Source: Flavobacteriales bacterium (GTDB taxonomy: Bacteria; Bacteroidota; Bacteroidia; Flavobacteriales; JADGDT01). From it: a DNA stretch of 10,675 nt. Below are positions 1 to 6,634 of this stretch, one piece after another; position 1 is the stretch's first letter; each line of letters opens with the position of its first letter. The notes beneath the pieces are model-generated. The model saw nothing but the letters and a program-made list of their open reading frames with translations. It was not told the origin of the DNA and searched no databases. A program made the translations under genes and the position numbers. Where the stretch lies: assembly GCA_023145275.1 (NCBI GenBank), contig JAGLEB010000088.1:1-10675 (forward strand), read 5' to 3'.

Positions 1-125
1 AATTTTCACGACACAATCCATAAGGTCAATAAAAACTACCTTTGGAGAATATTGCAAAGTATTGAACCATCGCACAATAATGGATAATATAAACCTGTCA
101 TGTATTAAATTTTAGGTGATTACTA

Positions 126-145
126 TAGGTGCGAAACTTTAGTTA
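126..145 (+). repeat. Left copy of the edge inverted repeat
   Basis: The 17 bases at 129-145 are the exact reverse complement of 10656-10672. With three more bases on the outer side the match is 19 of 20. Similarity stops abruptly on the inner side of both copies. The outer side cannot be compared because the right copy ends at the last base of the window. The two copies point inward from the edges. No transposase lies between them, so a dispersed intergenic repeat is more likely than the ends of one transposon. Confidence 0.6.
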
Positions 146-193
146 CTAAGATAATTGGTGATGGTTTTTAGTTTTTTGTGTCAATACACTTTA

Positions 194-250
194 TGAAAAA
201 CATGAAAAAGTGAAATTTCATAACATATCTTGCATAATTCATGTTTTTTA
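194..250. repeat. Inverted repeat upstream of the trp promoter region
   Basis: Bases 196-206 (AAAAACATGAA) are the exact reverse complement of 238-248. The stem extends to 194-206/238-250 if one G-U pair is allowed. The loop is 31 bases and contains the small palindrome TGAAATTTCA. The 3' arm ends in a run of six T, so this may be the terminator of a gene left of the window. It could instead be a protein-binding site near the trp promoter. Confidence 0.4.
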
Positions 251-260
251 ATAGAAATCA

Positions 261-294
261 TTTGTCAGTTATAAAAACTCTTTGTTTATTTGTG
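261..294 (+). promoter_or_regulatory. Candidate trp operon promoter
   Basis: TTTG at 261-264 could be a -33 element, and TATTTGTG at 287-294 matches the Bacteroidota -7 consensus TAnnTTTG at five of its six fixed bases. The spacing is 22 bases, at the long end of what is described for the phylum. Transcription would start near 300, just ahead of the leader peptide at 315, which is where an attenuated operon should start. The call rests on consensus and position only. Confidence 0.3.
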
Positions 295-314
295 ATTCAG
301 TAATAAAAGAAATA

Positions 315-359
315 ATGATGACAATAAATACAAATTGGTGGTGGCAAAACAAACTCTAG
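315..359 (+). CDS. trpL: trp leader peptide (14 residues, three tandem Trp codons)
   Basis: The frame reads M-M-T-I-N-T-N-W-W-W-Q-N-K-L and stops with TAG at 357-359. The three TGG codons lie at 336-344. A short open frame with a run of codons for the operon's own product, followed 35 bases later by a strong terminator and then by trpE, is the hallmark of transcription attenuation. Its role would be to sense charged tRNA-Trp by ribosome stalling, and the peptide itself probably has no function. There are two adjacent ATG codons (315 and 318); either could be the start, and both give the same Trp run. The upstream sequence is A-rich with no Shine-Dalgarno, as is normal for this phylum. The identification comes from the sequence pattern and context, since such peptides are too short for homology. 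Confidence 0.88.
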   Translation: MMTINTNWWWQNKL

Positions 360-361
360 AG

Positions 362-407
362 GTTGGCTACTGCATTGTATATAAAATATATCGACGGTTT
401 GCTCAAC
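362..407 (+). promoter_or_regulatory. Proposed antiterminator of the trp attenuator
   Basis: GTTGGC at 362-367 can pair with GCTCAAC at 401-407 (six pairs, with T403 bulged), and the pairing can extend with C370-G397, T371-G396 and G372-C395 across an internal loop. This would consume the upper 5' arm and the loop of the terminator at 394-420. A ribosome stalled on the Trp codons (336-344) leaves 362-372 free. A ribosome that reaches the stop codon (357-359) should cover most of it. I found no strong separate 1:2 hairpin, only four weak pairs (352-355 with 361-364), so masking by the terminating ribosome may do that job. The pairing was derived by eye and no energies were calculated. Confidence 0.5.
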
Positions 408-428
408 ATGAGCAAACCGTTTTTTTTT
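394..428 (+). terminator. Rho-independent terminator of the trp attenuator
   Basis: ACGGTTTGCTC (394-404) pairs perfectly with GAGCAAACCGT (410-420) around the five-base loop AACAT. Nine T in a row (420-428) follow. The stem has 11 pairs, six of them G-C. It sits between the leader peptide and trpE (ATG at 446), so read-through is required for any expression of the operon from the upstream promoter. Confidence 0.92.
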
Positions 429-445
429 GATTAAAAATTAAAGAA

Positions 446-1843
446 ATGAAAAAACTAAATATTACAACAAGCTTCGAGAAAAAACTTGCAGATACCATTA
501 CTCCTGTGAGTATGTATTTAAAGTTGAGAGATATTTATCCTAAATCTCTGCTACTTGAAAGCTCTGACTATCATTCAAAGGAAAATTCATATTCATTTAT
601 ATGTTTGAACCCTTTGGTGACTATGAAAATTGATGATAATAAAGCTAATATTGAATATGCTACAAAGCTTGAAAATATAGAGTTAGATGTTGATAGAAAT
701 TTCACTGAATTACTTGAGAATCTCAGTGATAGTTTATTAGTAGAAGGTGGTGAGGATGTTAAAAGCTTCAACGGATTTTATGGCTATGTGGCGTATAACG
801 CAGTTCAGTATTTCGATACTATAAAATTAAATAATAATAGAACTTCATCGTCTCAGATTCCATCTATTCAGTTTTCCTTTTTTAAAAATATCATCGCAAT
901 AAATCATTTTAAGAATGAAATGATAGTTATCGAAAATTTGATTGAAGGCGAAAAAACTAATTTAGACAAGCTATTATCTCAAATAGAATTTCAAGGTTTC
1001 GCAACTATGCCTTTCGCTTTAGAAGGGAAAGAAACTTCTAACATTAGCGATGATGAATTTATTGAAAATGTAAAAAAAGGAAAGCAACATTGTCGTAGAG
1101 GAGATGTTTTTCAGATTGTACTTTCTCGACAATTTCAGCAAGCTTTTAATGGTGACGACTTTAATGTTTATCGCTCATTGAGATCTATAAATCCATCACC
1201 ATATTTATTTTATTTCGATTATGAAGATTTTCATCTAATGGGCTCTTCTCCCGAAGCTCAAATAAAAGTTGCTAATGGTAAAGCTCTGATAAATCCTATT
1301 GCAGGAACATTTAGAAGAACTGGAAATGACGATGAAGACAAAGCTTTAGCAGTAAAGTTATCTAATGATCCAAAAGAGAATGCCGAACATGTGATGCTTG
1401 TAGATTTAGCTAGAAATGATTTGAGTAGAAGTTGTAAAGAAGTAAAAGTTGAGACTTTTAAAGAGGTGCAGTATTTTTCGCATGTTATACACTTAGTATC
1501 TACAGTTGAAGGAAATGTGCAGAGTAATCCTCGAAAAGTTATTGAATCAACTTTCCCCGCGGGAACTCTTTCTGGGGCTCCAAAATACAGAGCAATGCAA
1601 TTAATCGATAAATACGAGAATCAAGATAGAGGGTTTTATGGTGGAGCAGTTGGATTCATTAGCCTTGATGGAGAAGTAAACCTTGCAATAGCTATTAGAT
1701 CGTTTGTAAGTAAAGGCGATGTTCTTTATTCGCAAGCAGGTGCTGGTATAGTAGACAAATCTGATGAGAAAAGTGAATTGCAAGAAGTAAATAACAAGTT
1801 ATTCGCTTTGAAGAAAGCTGTAGAAATGGCCGAAACAATCTAG
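446..1843 (+). CDS. trpE: Anthranilate synthase component I
   Basis: TrpE makes anthranilate from chorismate, using ammonia that the TrpG glutaminase supplies, in the cytoplasm. At 465 residues it is close to the usual family length. The N-terminal domain has the LLLESS element (residues 35-40) that in characterised TrpE proteins forms part of the tryptophan feedback site, so the enzyme is probably inhibited by its end product. The chorismate-binding C-terminal domain is complete: GSSPE (266-270), PIAGTFRRTG (284-293), EHVMLVDLARND (314-325), PAGTLSGAPK (371-380) and QAGAGIV (430-436). It is the first structural gene, 17 bases after the attenuator T run, and it is followed by trpG after 104 bases. 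The LLES element, the immediate trpG partner and the trp attenuator favour TrpE over the related PabB. The protein contains no tryptophan. Confidence 0.97.
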   Translation: MKKLNITTSFEKKLADTITPVSMYLKLRDIYPKSLLLESSDYHSKENSYSFICLNPLVTMKIDDNKANIEYATKLENIELDVDRNFTELLENLSDSLLVEGGEDVKSFNGFYGYVAYNAVQYFDTIKLNNNRTSSSQIPSIQFSFFKNIIAINHFKNEMIVIENLIEGEKTNLDKLLSQIEFQGFATMPFALEGKETSNISDDEFIENVKKGKQHCRRGDVFQIVLSRQFQQAFNGDDFNVYRSLRSINPSPYLFYFDYEDFHLMGSSPEAQIKVANGKALINPIAGTFRRTGNDDEDKALAVKLSNDPKENAEHVMLVDLARNDLSRSCKEVKVETFKEVQYFSHVIHLVSTVEGNVQSNPRKVIESTFPAGTLSGAPKYRAMQLIDKYENQDRGFYGGAVGFISLDGEVNLAIAIRSFVSKGDVLYSQAGAGIVDKSDEKSELQEVNNKLFALKKAVEMAETI

Positions 1844-1947
1844 TAGTAGAACAACTGTTTTTCGCTCTATTTGTAGAAGTATAAATGCCTAATTTGTGAA
1901 TAATGTAGCTTTAAGCAATAGAATTATAAGCTAAAAAGTAAATAATT

Positions 1948-2514
1948 ATGAAAGTATTAGTTTTAGATAATTACGATTCGTTTACATATAATCTTGTTCA
2001 GATAATTGAAAGAATTTTAAATGAAAAGATAGATGTTTATAGAAATGATGAGATTACCATAGAAGAGATAGAGAAATATGACAAGATAATTTTGTCTCCA
2101 GGTCCTGGTATTCCAGAAGAAGCAGGAATATTGAAAGATGTTATTAGAACTTACGCTCCAACAAAGTCTATTTTTGGTGTTTGCTTGGGAGAACAAGCTA
2201 TTGCTGAAGTTTTTGGGGGCGAATTAAATAATCTTAGTGAAGTTCATCATGGAGTTTCAAGTAAGATGATAGTTCTTGATGATGATGTATTGTTTAAAGA
2301 TATGCCAAAAGAGTTCGAAGGTGGAAGATATCATTCTTGGATAGTTTCTAAAGAAAATCTACCTAAATCGTTGAAGGTAACTTGTATTGATACAGATGGT
2401 GAAATAATGGGTTTGCGTCATGAAGAATATGATGTTGCTGGTGTTCAGTTTCACCCTGAATCTGTATTGACAGAGTCTGGTGCTAAAATGATTGAGAATT
2501 TCTTGAAGAATTAA
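1948..2514 (+). CDS. trpG: Anthranilate synthase component II, glutamine amidotransferase
   Basis: TrpG hydrolyses glutamine and passes ammonia to TrpE. At 188 residues it is a free-standing class I amidotransferase domain with no fused TrpD. Visible features are DNYDSFTYNL near the N-terminus (7-16), the oxyanion-region motif SPGPG (50-54), the nucleophile Cys79 in GVCLGEQ, and the His169/Glu171 pair in FHPES. Many family members have GVCLGHQ; here the residue after the Gly is Glu, which does not touch the catalytic triad. The gene follows trpE by 104 bases and precedes trpD by 160 bases. In some bacteria this subunit also serves PabB in folate synthesis. I see no pabB here, so that remains open. 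It carries one of only two tryptophans in the whole operon (Trp131). Confidence 0.96.
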   Translation: MKVLVLDNYDSFTYNLVQIIERILNEKIDVYRNDEITIEEIEKYDKIILSPGPGIPEEAGILKDVIRTYAPTKSIFGVCLGEQAIAEVFGGELNNLSEVHHGVSSKMIVLDDDVLFKDMPKEFEGGRYHSWIVSKENLPKSLKVTCIDTDGEIMGLRHEEYDVAGVQFHPESVLTESGAKMIENFLKN

Positions 2515-2620
2515 ATGACAGACATTATATAAACTGACATTGTTTATCTTGTGGTCAGGTATAACGATATATTATTCAAATTATATCTACTAAAAGAATA
2601 AAATTTGTGCAGAGAACAAA

Positions 2621-2665
2621 CTACCCACTCGTGATATACTGTTGGGTAGGAGACTATAATTATAG
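2621..2665 (+). promoter_or_regulatory. Hairpin and palindrome in the trpG-trpD gap
   Basis: CTACCCA (2621-2627) pairs exactly with TGGGTAG (2643-2649) across a 15-base loop. Directly after it comes the perfect 12-base palindrome CTATAATTATAG (2654-2665), nine bases before the trpD start codon. There is no T run, so this is not a terminator. It might affect mRNA processing, stability or trpD translation. This is a structural observation without proof of function. Confidence 0.3.
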
Positions 2666-2674
2666 AATAGACAC

Positions 2675-3661
2675 ATGAAAAATATATTGAATAGGCTTAT
2701 TAATAATGAAACTTTAAGTTCTGCAGAGGCTAAAGATATTTTAATTGATATATCAAATCAGAAGTATAATGACATTCAGCTAGTCTCATTTTTGACTGTC
2801 TTTTTAATGAGACAGTTAACGGTAGATGAGTTCACTGGTTTCAGAGAAGCATTGCTGGAATTGAGTTTGCCAGTTGATTTTGAGGGCGTAGAGAGTATTG
2901 ATTTAGTTGGAACAGGAGGAGATGGTAAAAATAGTTTCAATATTTCAACTTTATCATCATTTGTAGTTGCTGGTAGTGGCTATAAAGTTACGAAGCATGG
3001 AAATTATGGATTGTCGTCTATTAGTGGATCGTCAAATGTGCTAGAATATCTGGGATATAAGTTTTCTAATGATGTAGATAAGCTAAAGAATCAGTTAGAT
3101 AAAGCTAATATTACGTTTTTACATGCTCCATTGTTTCATCCAGCACTTAAGGCAGTTGGGCCTGTTAGAAAAGAACTAGGACTGAGAACAATATTTAATT
3201 TATTAGGGCCTGTAGTAAATCCATCTCGCCCAAAGCATCAGCTGTTAGGAGTTTATAGTAGGAGAATAGGAGAGTTGTACGCTGAATTATTGAAAGGTGT
3301 AAATGTTAATTATAGCATTGTTCATAGTGTTGATGGCTATGATGAGATATCGTTGACTAGTGATTTTGATTTGTTTACGGAAGGTAAACACTCTTTAGTT
3401 TCACTCGAAAAAATAGGATTCAAAAAAATATTACAATCTGAAATTTGTGGAGGAGAAAGTATTTCATCTTCGGGAGAAATATTTACTAAGATTCTTAATA
3501 ATGAAGGAAGTGATGCCCAAAATAATGTGGTTCTTGTAAACTCCGCTTATGCGATTAAAACGATTAGTGGAAAAAGTTTTGAGGATAGTTTGGAGCTTGC
3601 CAAGTCATCGCTGTATGATGGGAAGGCGAAACAAACATTTATGAAATTGTTAGAGTTGTAA
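2675..3661 (+). CDS. trpD: Anthranilate phosphoribosyltransferase
   Basis: TrpD joins anthranilate to phosphoribosyl pyrophosphate (PRPP), giving N-(5'-phosphoribosyl)-anthranilate, the substrate of the missing TrpF step. At 328 residues it has the standard stand-alone length. It shows the small N-terminal helical domain followed by the PRPP-binding motif GTGGDG (79-84), NISTLSSFVVAGSG (89-102), KHGN (107-110) with SSISGSSNVLE (114-124), and the late motif RTIFNLLGPVVNP (171-183). In many homologues KHGN is followed by Arg; here it is Tyr (KHGNYGLSS), and I cannot judge from sequence alone whether that matters. The ATG at 2675 begins at the normal N-terminus of the family. trpC follows after 47 bases. 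No tryptophan is present in the protein. Confidence 0.96.
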   Translation: MKNILNRLINNETLSSAEAKDILIDISNQKYNDIQLVSFLTVFLMRQLTVDEFTGFREALLELSLPVDFEGVESIDLVGTGGDGKNSFNISTLSSFVVAGSGYKVTKHGNYGLSSISGSSNVLEYLGYKFSNDVDKLKNQLDKANITFLHAPLFHPALKAVGPVRKELGLRTIFNLLGPVVNPSRPKHQLLGVYSRRIGELYAELLKGVNVNYSIVHSVDGYDEISLTSDFDLFTEGKHSLVSLEKIGFKKILQSEICGGESISSSGEIFTKILNNEGSDAQNNVVLVNSAYAIKTISGKSFEDSLELAKSSLYDGKAKQTFMKLLEL

Positions 3662-3708
3662 AATTTAGGTTTTATTGTTAAAAAAAATGTGATTTATAAA
3701 GTATTAGG

Positions 3709-4488
3709 ATGACGATATTAGACGAAATAGTAAAGTATAAAATTGAAGAAGTTCGAGCTCAGAAGAAACTTATTTCTGTTGAAGAGCTTAAAAAATCACA
3801 GTATTATTATCGTGAAACATATTCTTTGAAGGATTTCATTATCGACAAAAATAAAAGTGGAGTAATAAGCGAATTCAAGAGAAAATCTCCATCGAAAGGT
3901 TTGATTAATGGTGATGCAAAAGTGTCGGATGTTGTAGCTAAATATCAGTTAGCTGCTGCCTCAGCAGTTTCAGTATTAACAGATTCAGTTTCTTTTGGAG
4001 GTTCAAGTGATGATTTAATAGAAGCTCGAAAGGTATTGCAAATTCCACTACTAAGAAAGGATTTTGTTATTGATGAGTATCAAATTCACGAAGCTAAATC
4101 ACTTGGTGCAGATGTAATTTTATTGATAGCCTCTATTCTTACAAATGATGAAGTTAAGGCGTTTTCTCAATTGGCAAAATCACTTGGATTAAGTGTTTTA
4201 TTTGAAGTTCACAATGAAGAGGAATTGAATAAAATTAACAGTGATATAGAAGTTGTAGGAGTTAATAATAGAAACCTAGCGACTTTCGAAGTCAGTATTC
4301 AAAACTCAATTTCTTTAGTTGATAAAATTCCTAGTAGATGTGTAAAAGTTTCTGAGAGTGGTATCTCAGAAGTTGAGAAAATTAGAGAGTTAAAAAGGCA
4401 TGGATTTAAAGGGTTTCTAATCGGTGAGAATTTTATGAAAACTGATAGTCCTGGCGAAAGTGCGATAAAATTTATTAGTAATATATAA
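3709..4488 (+). CDS. trpC: Indole-3-glycerol phosphate synthase
   Basis: TrpC cyclises and decarboxylates carboxyphenylaminodeoxyribulose phosphate to indole-3-glycerol phosphate. The protein is a single TIM barrel of 259 residues. It carries EFKRKSPSKG (55-64, with Glu55 and Lys57), SVLTD (88-92), RKDF with Lys117, EVH (166-168), GVNNRNL (184-190), SESG (215-218) and GFLIGE (235-240). These are the expected catalytic and phosphate-binding elements of the family. It ends normally after the last barrel strand, with no fused TrpF domain of the kind found in E. coli TrpC. That matters because no separate trpF lies between this gene and trpB, the usual position in many Bacteroidota. The trpB ATG follows after 34 bases. 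Confidence 0.97.
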   Translation: MTILDEIVKYKIEEVRAQKKLISVEELKKSQYYYRETYSLKDFIIDKNKSGVISEFKRKSPSKGLINGDAKVSDVVAKYQLAAASAVSVLTDSVSFGGSSDDLIEARKVLQIPLLRKDFVIDEYQIHEAKSLGADVILLIASILTNDEVKAFSQLAKSLGLSVLFEVHNEEELNKINSDIEVVGVNNRNLATFEVSIQNSISLVDKIPSRCVKVSESGISEVEKIRELKRHGFKGFLIGENFMKTDSPGESAIKFISNI

Positions 4489-4522
4489 CCTAGACAGATT
4501 ACATTTGTTTAATCATAATAGT

Positions 4523-5704
4523 ATGAAATATTCAGTAGATAAAAATGGATTTTACGGAGATTTTGGAGGTGCATTTATTCCAGAATTGCTTTATCCAAAC
4601 GTTAAAGAATTAGAAGATAATTATATTGATATTTTAGAGTCTGAAGAGTTTATAACCGAATATAAGGGTTTGCTTAAAGACTATGTTGGAAGGCCATCTC
4701 CTTTATATTTGGCTAAGCGACTTTCTGCAAAATACGGTGGAAATATTTATTTAAAGAGAGAGGATTTAAATCATACTGGAGCTCATAAAATAAATAATAC
4801 AGTAGGTCAAATACTTCTTGCAAAGAAACTTGGAAAAAAACGTATTATTGCCGAAACTGGTGCTGGACAGCACGGTGTAGCAACTGCTACCGTTTGTGCT
4901 CTGATGGATTTGGAGTGTATTGTTTATATGGGCGAAATTGATATTGAGCGTCAAGCACCAAATGTTGCGAGAATGAAGATGCTTGGAGCTGAAGTACGCC
5001 CAGCAACAAGTGGGTCTAAAACTTTGAAAGACGCAACAAATGAGGCTATCAGAGATTGGATTAATAATCCTTTGGATACTTATTATTTGATAGGTTCGGT
5101 TGTTGGGCCGCATCCATATCCAGATTTAGTTACCCGACTCCAGTCTGTGATTTCTGAAGAAATGAAAAAACAACTTAAGGAGAAAACAGGAAAAGAAAAT
5201 CCTGATAAGATTATTGCTTGCGTTGGTGGAGGAAGTAATGCAGCGGGTGCATTTTACCATTTTCTCGAGGATGATGATGTTGAGCTTATCGCTGTTGAAG
5301 CTGCCGGAATGGGTGTAGATACAGGCGAAACTGCAGCAACAACTAAGATGGGTACTCCTGGTATTATTCACGGCAGTAAAACACTATTGATGCAGGATGA
5401 GTTTGGGCAAATTACCGAACCATATTCTATTTCGGCAGGACTTGATTATCCAGGTGTTGGACCATTACACGCTCATTTATTTAAGACTAAGAGAGGTCGT
5501 TTTCTGAATGCTACTGATCGTGAGGCATTAGAAGCGGCTCGAGAATTGACGCTTTTAGAAGGAATAATTCCAGCCCTAGAATCAGCACATGCATTGGCTG
5601 TATTATCAAAGATAGAAATTAATGATAGCGATACTATTGTTGTAAACCTATCGGGAAGAGGAGATAAGGATATGGATACTTTTCAACGAGAGTTAGGGTA
5701 TTAA
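4523..5704 (+). CDS. trpB: Tryptophan synthase beta subunit
   Basis: TrpB condenses indole with serine using pyridoxal phosphate and works in the alpha2-beta2 complex with TrpA. I chose the ATG at 4523 (393 residues), which starts MKYSVDKNGFYGDFGGAFIPE, the usual family N-terminus. A TTG at 4505 would add six residues but has no homology-like sequence to support it. The PLP lysine is Lys89 in HTGAHKINN. The catalytic Glu111 lies in AETGAGQHG, and the phosphate loop GGGSNA is at 234-239. The C-terminal SGRGDKD motif is also present. The sequence resembles the common TrpB1 type that pairs with TrpA, not the stand-alone TrpB2 type. trpA is the next gene, 101 bases on. The one tryptophan (DWINN) is the second and last in the operon's enzymes. 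Confidence 0.97.
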   Translation: MKYSVDKNGFYGDFGGAFIPELLYPNVKELEDNYIDILESEEFITEYKGLLKDYVGRPSPLYLAKRLSAKYGGNIYLKREDLNHTGAHKINNTVGQILLAKKLGKKRIIAETGAGQHGVATATVCALMDLECIVYMGEIDIERQAPNVARMKMLGAEVRPATSGSKTLKDATNEAIRDWINNPLDTYYLIGSVVGPHPYPDLVTRLQSVISEEMKKQLKEKTGKENPDKIIACVGGGSNAAGAFYHFLEDDDVELIAVEAAGMGVDTGETAATTKMGTPGIIHGSKTLLMQDEFGQITEPYSISAGLDYPGVGPLHAHLFKTKRGRFLNATDREALEAARELTLLEGIIPALESAHALAVLSKIEINDSDTIVVNLSGRGDKDMDTFQRELGY

Positions 5705-5805
5705 ATAACCTTTATATCTTATCTATCAACTATAAAAAAAATGTATAATTAAGGTGGTTGTTTTTATTATCTAAAGATAAATTACCAAAAGCATAAGGCT
5801 TAAAA

Positions 5806-6576
5806 ATGAACAAACTTCAAAAATTATTCAATACTAAAAAGAAAGATATCTTATCGATATACTTTACTGCTGGTTTTCCTAAACTGGATACAACTGGCGA
5901 GATAATTAAGGGATTAGAAAAATCGGGAGTAGATTTTATAGAGGTGGGAATGCCTTTTTCAGACCCTATGGCTGATGGACCTACAATCCAGGAGAGTAGC
6001 GAAAAAGCTCTAGTTAATGGAATGAATCTAGATATATATTTCCGTGATTTAGAAGAAATTAAGACACAAGTTGATATTCCATTAATAGCAATGGGTTATG
6101 TAAATCAGATGATTAGATATGGTAGTGATAGATTTCTTCAGGCATGTGTGGATGTAGGAATAAGTGGATTGATTCTACCTGATTTACCTCTAAAAGTTTA
6201 TGAGGAAGAATACAAAAAGAAATTTGATCATTATGGGTTGGTGAATGTATTTCTGATAACGCCGCAAACATCTGACGAAAGAATCAAAGAGATTGATGCA
6301 ATAAGCAACTCATTTATATACATGGTTTCTTCTGCTTCAACTACTGGGTCTAAAAGCGATATTGATAATTCTCAACTTGAATATTTTGAAAGAGTGAAAA
6401 GTATGAATTTGAATAATCCCCTAATAATTGGATTTGGAATTTCGAATAAAGAAACATTTTCTCAAGCATGTGAATATGCTTCGGGAGCTATTATTGGTAG
6501 TGCTTTTGTAAAGGCTATTTCTAAAGAAAGTAATTATGAGCAAATTTCTAGCTTTATTTCTAAAATTAAATCATAA
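5806..6576 (+). CDS. trpA: Tryptophan synthase alpha subunit
   Basis: TrpA cleaves indole-3-glycerol phosphate to indole and glyceraldehyde 3-phosphate and channels indole to TrpB. At 256 residues it is a complete TIM barrel. The catalytic pair is Glu46 in DFIEVGMP and Asp57 in FSDPMADGPTIQ, equivalent to Glu49 and Asp60 of the E. coli enzyme. The phosphate-binding GFGIS (209-213) and GSAFV (231-235) are intact. It is the last gene of the operon; the next features are a hairpin and a convergent regulator gene. The 101-base gap from trpB is longer than expected for a tightly coupled pair and contains a small hairpin (TTATC/GATAA), but I see no good promoter in it. No tryptophan is present in the protein. 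Confidence 0.97.
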   Translation: MNKLQKLFNTKKKDILSIYFTAGFPKLDTTGEIIKGLEKSGVDFIEVGMPFSDPMADGPTIQESSEKALVNGMNLDIYFRDLEEIKTQVDIPLIAMGYVNQMIRYGSDRFLQACVDVGISGLILPDLPLKVYEEEYKKKFDHYGLVNVFLITPQTSDERIKEIDAISNSFIYMVSSASTTGSKSDIDNSQLEYFERVKSMNLNNPLIIGFGISNKETFSQACEYASGAIIGSAFVKAISKESNYEQISSFISKIKS

Positions 6577-6619
6577 ATAAAAATAGGCTGTATAAGAACC
6601 AGATTTTTTATACGGCCTA
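6577..6619. terminator. Shared hairpin between trpA and the convergent regulator gene
   Basis: TAGGCTGTATAA (6584-6595) pairs with TTATACGGCCTA (6608-6619), giving 12 pairs around a 12-base loop. On the + strand all pairs hold, with one G-U wobble, but no T run follows. On the - strand that position is an A-C mismatch, but the stem is followed by TTTTTAT. It therefore probably ends the - strand regulator transcript intrinsically and may also protect or end the trp mRNA. Confidence 0.65.
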
Positions 6620-6634
6620 AATTATATCAATTTG

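Larger units (their letters stand above)
1..260. other. Non-coding region upstream of the trp leader
   Basis: I see no convincing gene on either strand here; the only open frames are around 20 codons with no supporting signals. The stretch holds one copy of a sequence repeated in inverted orientation at the far end of the window (126-145) and a long inverted repeat at 194-206 and 238-250. Nothing identifies the gene that must lie to the left of the window. Confidence 0.6.

Noticed and set aside
30..110. Short - strand frame of about 22 codons near the left edge
   Set aside because: No promoter, no terminator and no recognisable composition. It is within chance expectation.
571..771. Open frame antisense to trpE (66 codons)
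   Set aside because: It lies fully inside trpE on the opposite strand, has no recognisable motifs and no regulatory signals. It is a shadow of the real gene. The same applies to - strand frames at 1601-1783, 4766-5113 and 5126-5371 and + strand frames at 7029-7301 and 8864-9145.
1906..1933. Hairpin in the trpE-trpG gap (TAGCTT/AAGCTA)
   Set aside because: Six pairs around a 16-base loop with no T run. This is expected by chance in DNA of this composition.
4505..4522. TTG start giving trpB six extra residues
   Set aside because: The ATG at 4523 gives the standard family N-terminus. The extra residues FNHNS have no counterpart that I recall, and TTG is a poor start when an ATG follows so closely.
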